Notes: generated by a model not told the origin, from the letters alone. Counted from the stretch's first letter, positions 46,792 through 55,063 are shown. The stretch: 64,000 nt of DNA from Pseudoclavibacter sp. RFBB5 (GCF_002931555.1 NZ_PSTZ01000010.1:62001-126000); one strand, 5' to 3'. Translations and numbers: made by a program.

Positions 46792-48204
46792 GTGTCATCC
46801 CCCAGCAAGACCACGCCAGGTGCATCGGCCGAGGAGTTCGAGGTCAAGAACTCCCGCGGGAAGGTCCTCACCGCGAGCCTCGTCGGAACTTCCATCGAGT
46901 TCTACGACTTCTACATCTACGCGACCGCGGCAAGCCTCGTCTTCCCCGCTCTCTTCTTCCCGAACGACAACGAGACGACGGCGCTGCTCGCCTCGTTCGC
47001 CGTCTTCGGTGTCGCGTTCATCGCGCGCCCCATCGGCTCCATCCTCTTCGGCCACTTCGGTGACCGCATCGGCCGCAAGGGCACCCTCGTGGCGACGCTC
47101 CTCACCATGGGTATCGCGACCTTCGCGATCGGCCTCCTCCCAACGGCGCTCACGCCGGGCTGGGAGATCCTCGCGCCGACGCTGCTCGTCATCATGCGCT
47201 TCTGCCAGGGCCTCGGGCTCGGCGGCGAGTGGAGTGGCGCCGCCCTCCTCGCCACCGAGAACGCACCGGCGGGCAAGCGCGCCATCTACGGTACGTTCCC
47301 GCAGCTCGGCGCCCCGATCGGCTTCATCCTCGGCAACCTGCTCTTCGTGCTGCTCTCGCACTTCATGAGCGACGAGACGTTCTTCGCGTGGGGCTGGCGC
47401 GTGCCGTTCCTCCTCAGCGCGATCCTCGTCATCGTGGGCCTCTGGGTGCGCATCAGCCTCATGGAGACGCCCGCGTTCGAGAAGGTCGTTCAGGCCGGCG
47501 AGGTCTCCAAGGTCCCGCTCTTCGCCGCGTTCAAGAGCAGCTGGCGCCAGATCATCCTCGGCACGTTCATCATGCTCGCCACCTACGTGCTCTTCTACAT
47601 GATGACGGCGTTCACGCTGTCGTTCGGCACCAAGGCAACGCGCGAGCAGGCTGCCGCGAAGGCGGCCGAAGCCGGGGAGCCCTTCGACCCGAGCACCTGG
47701 GTGCCGGGGCTCGGGTACCAGCGCGAGACGTTCCTCATCATGCTCATCGTGTCCGTCGTGTTCTTCGGCATCTTCACGCTCGTCTCCGGCCCGTTGGCCG
47801 AGAAGTACGGGCGCCGCAAGATGCTGCTCTGGACAACCGGCGCGATCTTCGTCTTCGGCTTCGCGATGACGCCGCTCATCGGCCTGCACGAGTTCTTCGG
47901 CCCGCAGGCGATGCTCATCATCGGTATGACCCTCATGGGTCTCACCTTCGGCCCCATGAGCGCCGTCCTCCCCGAGCTGTTCCCCGCCAACGTGCGCTAC
48001 ACGGGCAGCGCGATCGCCTACAACCTGTCGAGCGTGTTCGGTGCCGGCTTCGCGCCCACCGTCTTCATCGCCCTCTGGGCGTTCGGCGACGGCAGCCCGT
48101 TCTGGGTCGGCGTGTACCTCGCCGGTGCGGCCGTGCTGACGTTCGGTGCGCTCCTGCTCTCCAAGGAGACCCGCGACATCGCCTACGTGACCAACACGAA
48201 GTAG
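46792..48204 (+). CDS. MFS transporter, metabolite:proton symporter (MHS) family
   Basis: A 470-residue twelve-helix carrier. The opening VLTASLVGTSIEFYDFYIYATAASLVFP is the MHS signature (ProP, ShiA and related). Between helices 2 and 3 is GHFGDRIGRKGTL, and later GLGLGGEWSGAALLATENAP. Substrates in the family include proline/betaine, shikimate, citrate and other acids; none can be assigned here. The start is GTG 46792, with AGGAG four bases before it. The 238-nt upstream region has a TAACCT hexamer at 46625 as the only promoter-like element seen. Confidence 0.9.
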   Translation: MSSPSKTTPGASAEEFEVKNSRGKVLTASLVGTSIEFYDFYIYATAASLVFPALFFPNDNETTALLASFAVFGVAFIARPIGSILFGHFGDRIGRKGTLVATLLTMGIATFAIGLLPTALTPGWEILAPTLLVIMRFCQGLGLGGEWSGAALLATENAPAGKRAIYGTFPQLGAPIGFILGNLLFVLLSHFMSDETFFAWGWRVPFLLSAILVIVGLWVRISLMETPAFEKVVQAGEVSKVPLFAAFKSSWRQIILGTFIMLATYVLFYMMTAFTLSFGTKATREQAAAKAAEAGEPFDPSTWVPGLGYQRETFLIMLIVSVVFFGIFTLVSGPLAEKYGRRKMLLWTTGAIFVFGFAMTPLIGLHEFFGPQAMLIIGMTLMGLTFGPMSAVLPELFPANVRYTGSAIAYNLSSVFGAGFAPTVFIALWAFGDGSPFWVGVYLAGAAVLTFGALLLSKETRDIAYVTNTK

Positions 48205-48220
48205 CTCTCGCACCTCGCCG

Positions 48221-48257
48221 ACGGGGCCGCGCATCCATTGCGGATGCACGGCCCCGT
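48221..48257 (+). terminator. Hairpin terminator after the MHS transporter
   Basis: ACGGGGCCG-C-GCATCC and GGATGC-A-CGGCCCCGT pair over 15 bp with one C-A mismatch and a 5-nt loop (48237-48241). Starts 17 nt after the stop. Again built on a GCATCC/GGATGC pair. Confidence 0.75.
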
Positions 48258-48391
48258 CCTCGTCGCTCGCCCGCGTTCGGCCAGGCGAGTCGTTCCAGGT
48301 CGCGCCGGGTACCCTTGGCGGGTGCGCGCACACGACTGCGCGCCATCGGCGTGCGCGCACTTCAGCGCGCTGCGGGCGAAAGGCCAGGAGT

Positions 48392-50413
48392 TTGGGCGAC
48401 AAGCCAGTGAGTTCAGCATCGGTGGGCGGCGAGGACACGACGCAGAAGAAGCGGGGTGGCTTCCTCGGGCGTCCGCCTCGCGAGGCATCCGGTGCGCCGA
48501 GGGCCACGTTCAAGCAGCTCCTCCCCCACCTGCTGGTGAACAAGCCGCTCCTCGCCGGCATCATCGCGATCAGCATCTTCAGCTCGGCGTTGAGCCTCGC
48601 GCAGCCGCTGCTCGTCAACGTGCTCATCGGGCAGGTCGAGGTCGGCACGATCGCCGCCTGGGTCGTCTGGGTGCTTGTCGGCGCTGTCGTCCTCGGTGCG
48701 ATCGCGAACGGCGTCCAGCACTTCCTCCTGCAGCGCACTGGCGAGTCGATCGTCCTCAACACCCGCCGTCGTCTCGTCGCGAAGCTGCTGCGGCTGCCCG
48801 TCGCGGAGTTCGACGCCCGCCGAACGGGTGACCTCGTGTCGCGCGTCGGCAGCGACACCACGATGCTGCGGGCTGTCCTCACGCAGGGTCTCGTCGAGGC
48901 CATCGGCGGTGCGCTCACCTTCATCGGTGCCGTCATCGCCATGATCGTGCTCGACGGCGTGCTCTTCCTCATCACCTTCGCCGTCGTCGTCGTCGCGCTC
49001 CTGCTCGTCGTCGGCATGTCGATGCGCATCCGCGAGGCCAGCGCCGCAGCACAGCAGAAGGTGGGTGACCTCACCGCATCCGTCGAGCGGGCCATCTCTT
49101 CCGTCCGCACCGTGCGGGCGTTCGGGGCGACCGAGCGCGAGGAGCGCCTCGTCGACGCCGACGCCGTCGGGGCGTACCAGCGCGGCCTCGACGTGGCCCG
49201 CATCTCGGCGTTCATCGTGCCCGTCGCGGGCTTCGCCATGCAGGGCGCGCTCATCGCGGTGCTCGGCGTCGGCGGGCTCCGCGTCGCCGCCGGCGACCTC
49301 AGCATCGCCAACCTCATCGCCTTCATCATGTTCCTGTTCATGATGATCATGCCCCTCGGCCTGTTCTTCGGTGCCCTCACGGCCGTCAATACAGCGCTCG
49401 GCGCCCTGGGCCGCATCGAGGAGATCATCGCCATTCCTGAAGAGGGGTCAGGCGACCGAACCGAGGCCCCGCTTGTTGTCCTCGAAGGGCCGGCGAACGA
49501 GCACGGGGCTCCGGATGCGCCCGCCGTCGAGTTCGACGCGGTCTCCTTCCACTACCCAGAGGACGTCGTGCGCGCCCGCGCCGCCCGCGAGCGTGCCGCC
49601 GCGAGACTCGAGACGATCCGCCGCGAGTCCTCACGCGGCGGCATGGCAGCGGCCATGACGGGCGCCGCATCCGATCCCGACGCCCGGCTCTTCGCCGAGG
49701 ACGGCGCGCAGGCACGAGTCGAGGCGCCCCTCGTGCTCGACGGCGTCAGCTTCGCGCTGCGTCGCGGTGAGCGTCTCGCCCTCGTCGGTCCCTCAGGCTC
49801 CGGCAAGTCCACAGCCCTCGCCCTGCTGGAGCGCTTCTACGACCCGACGGGCGGAAACATCCGCCTCGGCGGCGTCGATCTGAGGTCCATCGACCGGCAG
49901 CAGCTGCGCGCGCAGCTCGGCTACGTGCAGCAGGATGCGCCGGTCCTCGCCGGCTCCCTGCGAGAGAACCTGCTCCTCGGGCGGCCGGACGCCGACGACG
50001 TCGCCTGCGAGCAGGTGCTGCGCGAGGTGAACCTCGGCGACGTGCTCGACCGCAGCGACGACCGCCTCGACACCCAGGTCGGCGAATCAGGCGTCATGCT
50101 CTCCGGGGGCGAGCGGCAGCGCCTCGCCATCGCGCGCGCGCTGCTCTCAGCCCCGCCCATCCTGCTGCTCGACGAGTCGACATCCGCCCTCGATGGGGCC
50201 AACGAGCGACTCATGCGCGACGCGCTCGACAAGGTGTCCGAAGGCCGAAGCGTCATCGTCATCGCCCACCGCCTCTCGACCGTCGTCGACAGCGACGAGA
50301 TCGTCGTCCTCGAGCATGGCCAGGTGCTCGGCCGCGGCAAGCACCTCGAGCTCGTCGACACCGTGCCTCTCTACCGCGAGCTCGCGCAGCACCAGCTGCT
50401 GCTCCCCCGCTGA
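48392..50413 (+). CDS. ABC exporter (TMD-NBD) with an insertion in the ATPase domain
   Basis: A 673-residue homodimer-type exporter. Six helices at about 50-330 are followed by an ATPase with Walker A GPSGSGKST (~466), signature MLSGGERQR, Walker B LLLDESTSALD and H-loop IAHRLST, all intact. Between the first strand (VSFHYPED, ~388) and PLVLDGVSF (~446) lie about 57 extra residues rich in Arg, Ala and Glu, where other exporters have a short loop. The start is uncertain: TTG 48392 has GAAAGG eight bases ahead; GTG 48407 is an alternative. Probable promoter TACCCT at 48310. Substrate unknown. Confidence 0.87.
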   Translation: MGDKPVSSASVGGEDTTQKKRGGFLGRPPREASGAPRATFKQLLPHLLVNKPLLAGIIAISIFSSALSLAQPLLVNVLIGQVEVGTIAAWVVWVLVGAVVLGAIANGVQHFLLQRTGESIVLNTRRRLVAKLLRLPVAEFDARRTGDLVSRVGSDTTMLRAVLTQGLVEAIGGALTFIGAVIAMIVLDGVLFLITFAVVVVALLLVVGMSMRIREASAAAQQKVGDLTASVERAISSVRTVRAFGATEREERLVDADAVGAYQRGLDVARISAFIVPVAGFAMQGALIAVLGVGGLRVAAGDLSIANLIAFIMFLFMMIMPLGLFFGALTAVNTALGALGRIEEIIAIPEEGSGDRTEAPLVVLEGPANEHGAPDAPAVEFDAVSFHYPEDVVRARAARERAAARLETIRRESSRGGMAAAMTGAASDPDARLFAEDGAQARVEAPLVLDGVSFALRRGERLALVGPSGSGKSTALALLERFYDPTGGNIRLGGVDLRSIDRQQLRAQLGYVQQDAPVLAGSLRENLLLGRPDADDVACEQVLREVNLGDVLDRSDDRLDTQVGESGVMLSGGERQRLAIARALLSAPPILLLDESTSALDGANERLMRDALDKVSEGRSVIVIAHRLSTVVDSDEIVVLEHGQVLGRGKHLELVDTVPLYRELAQHQLLLPR

Positions 50414-50466
50414 CTCCGCGGCGACCTGCGCCTTCGGCCACGCCCACGCCCACGGTTCCGGGATGG

Positions 50467-50532
50467 GACGGGATGGAAAAGTCGCTCCGTGCTGGGAAAC
50501 TTTCCAGCACGAAGCGACTTTTCCATCCCGAA
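50467..50532. repeat. 66-nt palindromic repeat, copy R7 (type B)
   Basis: Begins GACGGGATGG rather than TTCGGGATGG and is preceded by a stray TTCCGGGATGG (50457-50467), as if a half-unit had been duplicated. The arms GGAAAAGTCGCT and AGCGACTTTTCC are well paired, with GTGCTGGGAAA opposite TTTCCAGCAC in the centre. Confidence 0.8.
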
Positions 50533-50607
50533 TGCCTGAGGTCGAGACCTGATCAGCGCGCCCGGGGCGGCGGCGCACGCGGCACGAGCGGCGCTCGGCG
50601 TGCAAGT

Positions 50608-50673
50608 TTCGGGATGGGTTGCGCGCTTCGGGATGGGGTACAAGCCATCCCGAAGCGTGCAAGCCATCCCGAA
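50608..50673. repeat. 66-nt palindromic repeat, copy R8 (type A, nested)
   Basis: Both the outer and the inner arms carry the full motif: TTCGGGATGG occurs at both left positions and CCATCCCGAA at both right positions. The unit therefore looks like one palindrome placed inside another. Confidence 0.85.
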
Positions 50674-50696
50674 ATCAGGTGCCTGTCCACGCCGCG

Positions 50697-50748
50697 GACG
50701 CAGACGCAGACGCGGACGCGATCCGATCCGGTCCGATCCGATCCGACC
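50697..50748. repeat. Two adjoining short tandem repeats
   Basis: Four copies of a 6-nt unit (GACGCA or GACGCG, 50697-50720) run straight into five to six copies of a 5-nt unit (GATCC with variants, 50720-50748). They sit between palindromes R8 and R9. Confidence 0.75.
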
Positions 50749-50760
50749 GCCATACGCCGT

Positions 50761-50826
50761 CTCGGTATGGGATAGTGACGTCGCTCGGGGAAACTTTCCA
50801 ACACGAAGCGACTTTTCCATCCCGAG
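50761..50826. repeat. 66-nt palindromic repeat, copy R9 (type B, degenerate)
   Basis: Starts CTCGGTATGG and ends CCATCCCGAG. It keeps the 66-nt length and the GGGGAAACTTTCC core but has several unpaired positions on the left side. Confidence 0.65.
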
Positions 50827-50871
50827 AACCCGGAGGTCGGGACGCGGGCAGTGCGACGAAGGGCCGGGGCG

Positions 50872-51438
50872 CTACTCGACGGTGATGCCGGCGGCGCGGA
50901 GCTCTTCGAGGGCAGCCGCACGCGTCTGGGGGCTGACGGCGGAGGTGAGTCCGTCGATGACGCGCACCGCGAACCCGGCCCGTTGGCCGTCGAGCGCGGA
51001 TGCGCGCACGCAGTGGTCGGTCGCGATGCCGACGACGTCGAGCTCGTCGACGCCGCGTGCGCGCAGTGCGTCGGCTAACGTCTCGCCGTCAGCCGTTGCG
51101 CCGTCGAAGGCGGAGTAGGAGGGCGTTCCCTGGCCCTTGAAGATGTGCAGGTCGACGAGCTTCGTGTCGAGGGCGGGGTGGTAGTCGGCACCGGCTGTCC
51201 CCGCGACGCAGTGCTCCGGCCAGCTGTCGACGAAGTCGGGCTGCGCGTGGAAGTGCCCGCCGTTGTCGCTGTCCGCGTCGTGCCAGTCTCGGGACGCGGC
51301 GACGACGTCGTACTGCTCGCGGCTGCTGGCGAGGTGCTCGGTGATGCCGGCGGCGACGGCCGCACCGCCGTCGGTCTCGAGGGCGCCGCCCTCGGTGAAG
51401 TCGTTCTGGACGTCGACGATCAGCAGTGCACGGCTCAT
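50872..51438 (-). CDS. pncA: Nicotinamidase/pyrazinamidase
   Basis: A 188-residue isochorismatase-fold amidase converting nicotinamide to nicotinate in NAD salvage. The catalytic triad is D9, K101 and C143 (IVDVQNDF, IFKGQG, ATDHCVRASA). The metal ligands D51, H53, H62 and H76 fit the M. tuberculosis PncA pattern. ATG 51438 is chosen over a longer frame; a CAGACT hexamer ends 6 nt before it. Converges on the ABC exporter across the second repeat cluster. Confidence 0.93.
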   Translation of the reverse strand: MSRALLIVDVQNDFTEGGALETDGGAAVAAGITEHLASSREQYDVVAASRDWHDADSDNGGHFHAQPDFVDSWPEHCVAGTAGADYHPALDTKLVDLHIFKGQGTPSYSAFDGATADGETLADALRARGVDELDVVGIATDHCVRASALDGQRAGFAVRVIDGLTSAVSPQTRAAALEELRAAGITVE

Positions 51439-51501
51439 GTCACCAGTCTGCCGCAGGCCACCTGGATGGGCCAGGCGCACGTGGACCGCGCACGGCGTGC
51501 G

Positions 51502-52914
51502 TCACCAGTTGGCGAGGGACGCTCCGCACGAGTAGGTGCGCGCGGCGATGGTGTCGAGGGCGTCGCGGTTCGCGGGCGTGACGGCGCCGACGACGAAGAA
51601 CGCGAACGTGAGCCTGCTGCCGTCCGCGGCGGTCAGGTAGCCGGCCAGGCCGTAGACCTCGTTGATCCAGCCGGTCTTCGCGGTGATCGCCCCCGGGGGC
51701 ACTCCGAGCGGCGTGAGGCGCGACTGCAGGGTGCCCGTCTGGCCTGATGCGGGGAGGTCGTCGAGCAGCTGGGAGGCGGCGATGTCGGGCTGCGAGATGG
51801 TCTGGAGGAGCTCTGCGACCAGCTCGGGCGGCACCCGGTTGTCAGCGGAGAGGCCGGATCCGTCAGCGAGCACGAGTCCGCTCGTGTCGAGGCCCAGCGT
51901 CGTGAGCGCCTGGCTCGTGGAGTCCTGGATTGCGCCGAAGTCCGTTCCGACGCCCTGTTCGATCGCCACGAGGCGCGCGAGCATCTCGGCGACGTTGTTG
52001 TCGCTGTCGATGAGCGCGTAGTGCACGAGTTCGGAGACGGGTTGCGACCAGACTTCGGCGAGGAGCTTGGCGCCGTCCGGCGCAGACCCGCTCGCTCCCG
52101 TGGTCGCGGCACCGAGCCTCGTGGCGAACGCTGCGGCCGCGGCCCCGCTCGGGTCCTCTGTGCGGGGCGAGACGAGGCTCGCCGGGTCCTGGCGTCCGCC
52201 GTCGACCATGAGCGCGGAGATGGGGCTGATGTAGCCGTCCGTGCGGTCGGCCTGGGACCAGGAAGGCTGCCATTCGGCGCCGCTGAAGGCGGATTCGTCG
52301 ACGAGGACCTGGGTGGGCGCCGTGCCGGACAGGCTCGGGTCGTTCGCCCATGCCGTCCGGGTCTGCGCTGCGAGGTCCGCGAGGGTGCCGGTCGCTCCGG
52401 AGTAGTAGCTGCCGGCGCCGCTGTCGGTGGAGGCGAGCGTCACGTCTCCCCCGCCGACGATGACGACCGTTCCGGGCTCGCTGCCGGCGTAGACGCGGGT
52501 CGGGATGCGGAAGTCGGGGCCGAGCACCTCGATCGCGGCAGTCGTCGTGAGGAGCTTCATGACGGAGGCCGTCGGGACCGCATCCGTCGCCTTCCGCTCG
52601 TAGACCGTCTCGCCGCTCTGGGTGTCGACGACGACACCGTGGAAGTCGAGGGCCCCAGCGGCACTGGCGACGTCTTCGATGGAGCACGTGCGCACGGGCT
52701 CTGCGGCGGCGGCCTCGACGGGGGTCTCCCGGACGGCACCGAGCGTCTTCGGGGCGAGCTCCTGGGCCTCGCCCGCGAAGGCAGGGGCCGCGACGGCGAA
52801 GCCGCCTCCTCCCGCGGCGAACCCTGCGCCGAGCGCGAGGACGCCCGCGAGGGTGAAGCCGATCAGGCGGCCAGCACCTGGGCGCTGCGTGCGCGCGCTG
52901 CCTGAGCCGGCCAT
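51502..52914 (-). CDS. dacB: D-alanyl-D-alanine carboxypeptidase/endopeptidase (PBP4, S13)
   Basis: A 470-residue exported penicillin-binding protein that trims peptidoglycan cross-links. An N-terminal signal or anchor helix (RLIGFTLAGVLALGAGF, ~16-32) is followed by the SxxK motif in TASVMKLL (S117, K120), SDNN in the middle and KTG in TAKTGWINEV. GGAGGT immediately precedes ATG 52914. A second possibility is a leaderless TTG at 52965, 6 nt after a TAGACT hexamer, adding 17 residues. Confidence 0.9.
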   Translation of the reverse strand: MAGSGSARTQRPGAGRLIGFTLAGVLALGAGFAAGGGGFAVAAPAFAGEAQELAPKTLGAVRETPVEAAAAEPVRTCSIEDVASAAGALDFHGVVVDTQSGETVYERKATDAVPTASVMKLLTTTAAIEVLGPDFRIPTRVYAGSEPGTVVIVGGGDVTLASTDSGAGSYYSGATGTLADLAAQTRTAWANDPSLSGTAPTQVLVDESAFSGAEWQPSWSQADRTDGYISPISALMVDGGRQDPASLVSPRTEDPSGAAAAAFATRLGAATTGASGSAPDGAKLLAEVWSQPVSELVHYALIDSDNNVAEMLARLVAIEQGVGTDFGAIQDSTSQALTTLGLDTSGLVLADGSGLSADNRVPPELVAELLQTISQPDIAASQLLDDLPASGQTGTLQSRLTPLGVPPGAITAKTGWINEVYGLAGYLTAADGSRLTFAFFVVGAVTPANRDALDTIAARTYSCGASLANW

Positions 52915-52971
52915 GTCACCTCCGAATGGAACCTGGGCGCCCCGCGTCTCGTGACGCCGCGCCAAGGTGCC

Positions 52972-52977
52972 AGTCTA
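52972..52977 (-). promoter_or_regulatory. -10 element of dacB
   Basis: TAGACT on the minus strand, 6 nt before an in-frame TTG and 57 nt before the ATG that has a ribosome-binding site. Confidence 0.5.
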
Positions 52978-53057
52978 GCCAGCGCTCGAGTGCGTGCCGT
53001 CTGACGTCGGGCATGCGACCCAGGCCATCGGTCGCACAGTGCGATCTCGAGATCGGG

Positions 53058-53840
53058 TCAGCTGAGCCCGGCCGAGCGCCGGTAGTGGAGCAGCAGCGTG
53101 TGATCGCATTCGAGGACCCCGGCGAGGGCGAGCGGATGCTGCGCGAGCGTCTCCGAGTGCGCGATGCGCCCTTCCTGGCCGCCCACGAGCGCGGGCGACA
53201 CGGTGAGGCAGAGCTCGTCGAACGCGCCCTGGGCGTTGATCTCGCCGAAGAGTGTTGGCCCGCCCTCGCAGAGCACCTCGCTGTGGCCGAGCTCGCGCAG
53301 CATGGCGCGCAACTCGGTGACGTCGAGGGTTCCGGGGCGGTCCGGATGCTCTGGCACGGTCAGCACAGTCGCAACCTCCCGGAAGGGCGCGAGCCGTTCC
53401 GGGTCGGAGACCGGAGTCACGACGATCGGCGGAACGGGTGCGTCGGCGAACATCTCATGCTTGGGGTCGAGGGCGAGCCGACTCGAGACGATGCCGAGCG
53501 TCGGGTGCGCGGGCCGTCCCCGCGCCTCCCGCCACGCGACGGAGGCCTCGGAGACGCGAAGGCCGACGTAGCCCTCGTCTCTGAGCGTGCCTGCCCCGAC
53601 GAGCACGAGGTCGGCGAGGCGGCGCAGCAGCTCGAAGACCCGGTGGTCGGCTGCCGTGCCGAGGCTCCCCGAGCGGCCGTCACCGCCCGTGGCGGCGCCG
53701 TCGACGCTCGCGACGAAGTTCAAGCGGAACGCGCCGTTCGCGGGGTAGGCGTAGTGGGCGAGCAGCTGCTCGTCGTCGAGCCACCCGTGCTCGCCTTCTG
53801 GGCCGAGCAACGAGCGGATCGCCGCTGATGGAGCGTTCAT
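53058..53840 (-). CDS. RibD C-terminal-domain reductase, Rv2671-like
   Basis: A 260-residue NADPH reductase of the RibD_C/dihydrofolate-reductase superfamily without the deaminase half of RibD. Landmarks are RLNFVASVDGAATGGDGRSG, LLRRLADLVLVGAGTLRDEGY, and the C-terminal LCEGGPTLFGEINAQG. From memory these segments closely resemble M. tuberculosis Rv2671, a reductase able to stand in for dihydrofolate reductase. It lies 62 nt downstream of a FolP2-type gene on the same strand, hinting at a pterin or folate role. Riboflavin reductase remains the alternative. Confidence 0.82.
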   Translation of the reverse strand: MNAPSAAIRSLLGPEGEHGWLDDEQLLAHYAYPANGAFRLNFVASVDGAATGGDGRSGSLGTAADHRVFELLRRLADLVLVGAGTLRDEGYVGLRVSEASVAWREARGRPAHPTLGIVSSRLALDPKHEMFADAPVPPIVVTPVSDPERLAPFREVATVLTVPEHPDRPGTLDVTELRAMLRELGHSEVLCEGGPTLFGEINAQGAFDELCLTVSPALVGGQEGRIAHSETLAQHPLALAGVLECDHTLLLHYRRSAGLS

Positions 53841-53902
53841 GGTGAGAGCATGCCACGGCGACGTGCGCGGCAGTGGTGAGTTGGATGCGAGCGGGGTGGG
53901 CG

Positions 53903-54829
53903 CTACAGGTTGTGGCGCGTGTACGCGGGCGCGCGCAGTCCGAGGATCGCTTCGGTCATCCTCGTCGCGTCCACCGCTTCTGGGACGTTGTGCATGCGGA
54001 CGATGCGAGCGCCGAGCAGGATGCACGCGACGGCGGATGCAAGCGAGCCCGAGACGCGGTCCCGCTTCTCCCGATCAAGGGTCTCCCCGATGAAGTCCTT
54101 GTTGGAGACGGCGGCGAGCACGGGGAAGCCGATCGATGAGATCTCGTCGAAGCGCCTGGTCAGCTCGAGCGTGTGCAGGGTGTTCTTGTTGAGGTCATGC
54201 CCCGGGTCGATGATGAGCTGCTCTTCCCCGACGCCGAGTTCGATGGCACGTTCGGCGCGTGCTGCCAGGAACACCCGCACCTCACCGACGACGTCGTCGT
54301 AGTGCGGGCGCGCGAGCTCCGCCCTCGGCGCTGCGACGCTGTGCGTGATGACGAGCTGCACGCCGGAGCCCGCCACGACTCTCGCGAGGTTCTCGTCCCG
54401 GAGGCCGCTCGTGTCGTTGATGATGCCCGCGCCCGCCTCGATGCAGGCCTCCGCTACGCGCGCACGGTACGTTTCTGCGGAGATCGGCACGCCGGTGCGC
54501 TCTCGGACTGCACGGATCACCGGCACGACGCGGGCGATCTCATCCGCTTCCGAGAGCTCCTCGCCTGGCGCGAACGGCTGCCCGCCGATGTCGACGATGT
54601 CGGCACCCGCGCGTTCGGCGGCGAGCACCGCGTCCACGGCGCTCTGGAGACCGAACGTCGCCCCGTCGTCGTAGAACGAGTCTGGAGTGCGATTCACGAT
54701 CGCCATGACCGCGACCCGGCGCGAGAAGTCGAACGGCTCCACAGTTCCCAGCTGGTGCACGGGGCTCCGCAGCGGCGGGAACGCGAGAGGCGGGTGCTGA
54801 TCGGGGTCGTGGTGCCTGCGCTCGAGCAT
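53903..54829 (-). CDS. Dihydropteroate synthase paralogue, FolP2 type
   Basis: A 308-residue pterin-binding TIM barrel. MAIVNRTPDSFYDDG is the form seen in mycobacterial FolP2, where true synthases read GIVNVTPDSFSDGG. The second loop, usually GGESTRPG, is GGQPFAPGEEL here, losing the Ser-Thr-Arg that contacts p-aminobenzoate and pyrophosphate. Later motifs INDTSG, DPGHDLNKN, SNKDFIGE and VRMHNV keep the pterin-pocket residues. M. tuberculosis FolP2 is not a functional synthase, so this is probably not the housekeeping enzyme. ATG 54829 is supported by a leaderless TACGCT. Confidence 0.85.
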   Translation of the reverse strand: MLERRHHDPDQHPPLAFPPLRSPVHQLGTVEPFDFSRRVAVMAIVNRTPDSFYDDGATFGLQSAVDAVLAAERAGADIVDIGGQPFAPGEELSEADEIARVVPVIRAVRERTGVPISAETYRARVAEACIEAGAGIINDTSGLRDENLARVVAGSGVQLVITHSVAAPRAELARPHYDDVVGEVRVFLAARAERAIELGVGEEQLIIDPGHDLNKNTLHTLELTRRFDEISSIGFPVLAAVSNKDFIGETLDREKRDRVSGSLASAVACILLGARIVRMHNVPEAVDATRMTEAILGLRAPAYTRHNL

Positions 54830-54835
54830 CTGCTC

Positions 54836-54841
54836 AGCGTA
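54836..54841 (-). promoter_or_regulatory. -10 element of the folP2-like gene
   Basis: TACGCT on the minus strand ends 6 nt before ATG 54829. Confidence 0.5.
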
Positions 54842-54870
54842 CGGGAGGCGGGGCGCCCGAGAAGACAAGA

Positions 54871-54898
54871 GCCCCTCCGCACCGAAGTGCGGAGGGGC
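54871..54898 (-). terminator. Intrinsic terminator of tRNA-Thr
   Basis: On the minus strand a perfect 12-bp stem (GCCCCTCCGCAC and complement) is closed by a UUCG loop and followed by TCTTGTCTTC. It lies directly downstream of the tRNA. Confidence 0.85.
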
Positions 54899-54900
54899 GA

Positions 54901-54976
54901 TGGGGCCGCCTGCGAGAATCGAACTCGCGACCTATTCATTACGAGTGAATCGCTCTGCCGACTGAGCTAAGGCGGC
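54901..54976 (-). tRNA. tRNA-Thr (anticodon CGT)
   Basis: The minus strand folds into a full cloverleaf: 7-bp acceptor GCCGCCT/AGGCGGC, D-stem GCTC/GAGC with AGTCGGCA loop, anticodon stem ATTCA/TGAAT with loop CTCGTAA (anticodon CGT), 5-nt variable loop, and T-stem GCGAG/CTCGC with TTCGATT loop. The discriminator is C and CCA is encoded (54903-54901). It reads ACG codons. It shows no flanking direct repeat that would mark an integration site. Confidence 0.96.
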
Positions 54977-55019
54977 CTGCCTGCAGCTCAACTCCCTGGG
55001 GTGCTGAACTCGACACCAA

Positions 55020-55025
55020 AGCATA
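55020..55025 (-). promoter_or_regulatory. -10 element of tRNA-Thr
   Basis: TATGCT on the minus strand, about 43 nt upstream of the mature tRNA 5' end and downstream of the hydrolase stop. Confidence 0.4.
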
Positions 55026-55063
55026 ACGCACACTTTGCTCAAGTGCACATCGGGGTGTCGCGG

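Noticed and set aside
48322-48391. GTG at 48322, 6 nt after TACCCT, as a leaderless start
   Set aside because: It is out of frame with the ABC exporter and reads Cys/Arg/His-rich sequence; TACCCT more likely makes a short leader for the exporter.
54901-54976. tRNA-Thr as an integration site for a mobile element
   Set aside because: No integrase, no direct repeat of the tRNA 3' end, and flanking genes have normal composition and actinobacterial core functions.
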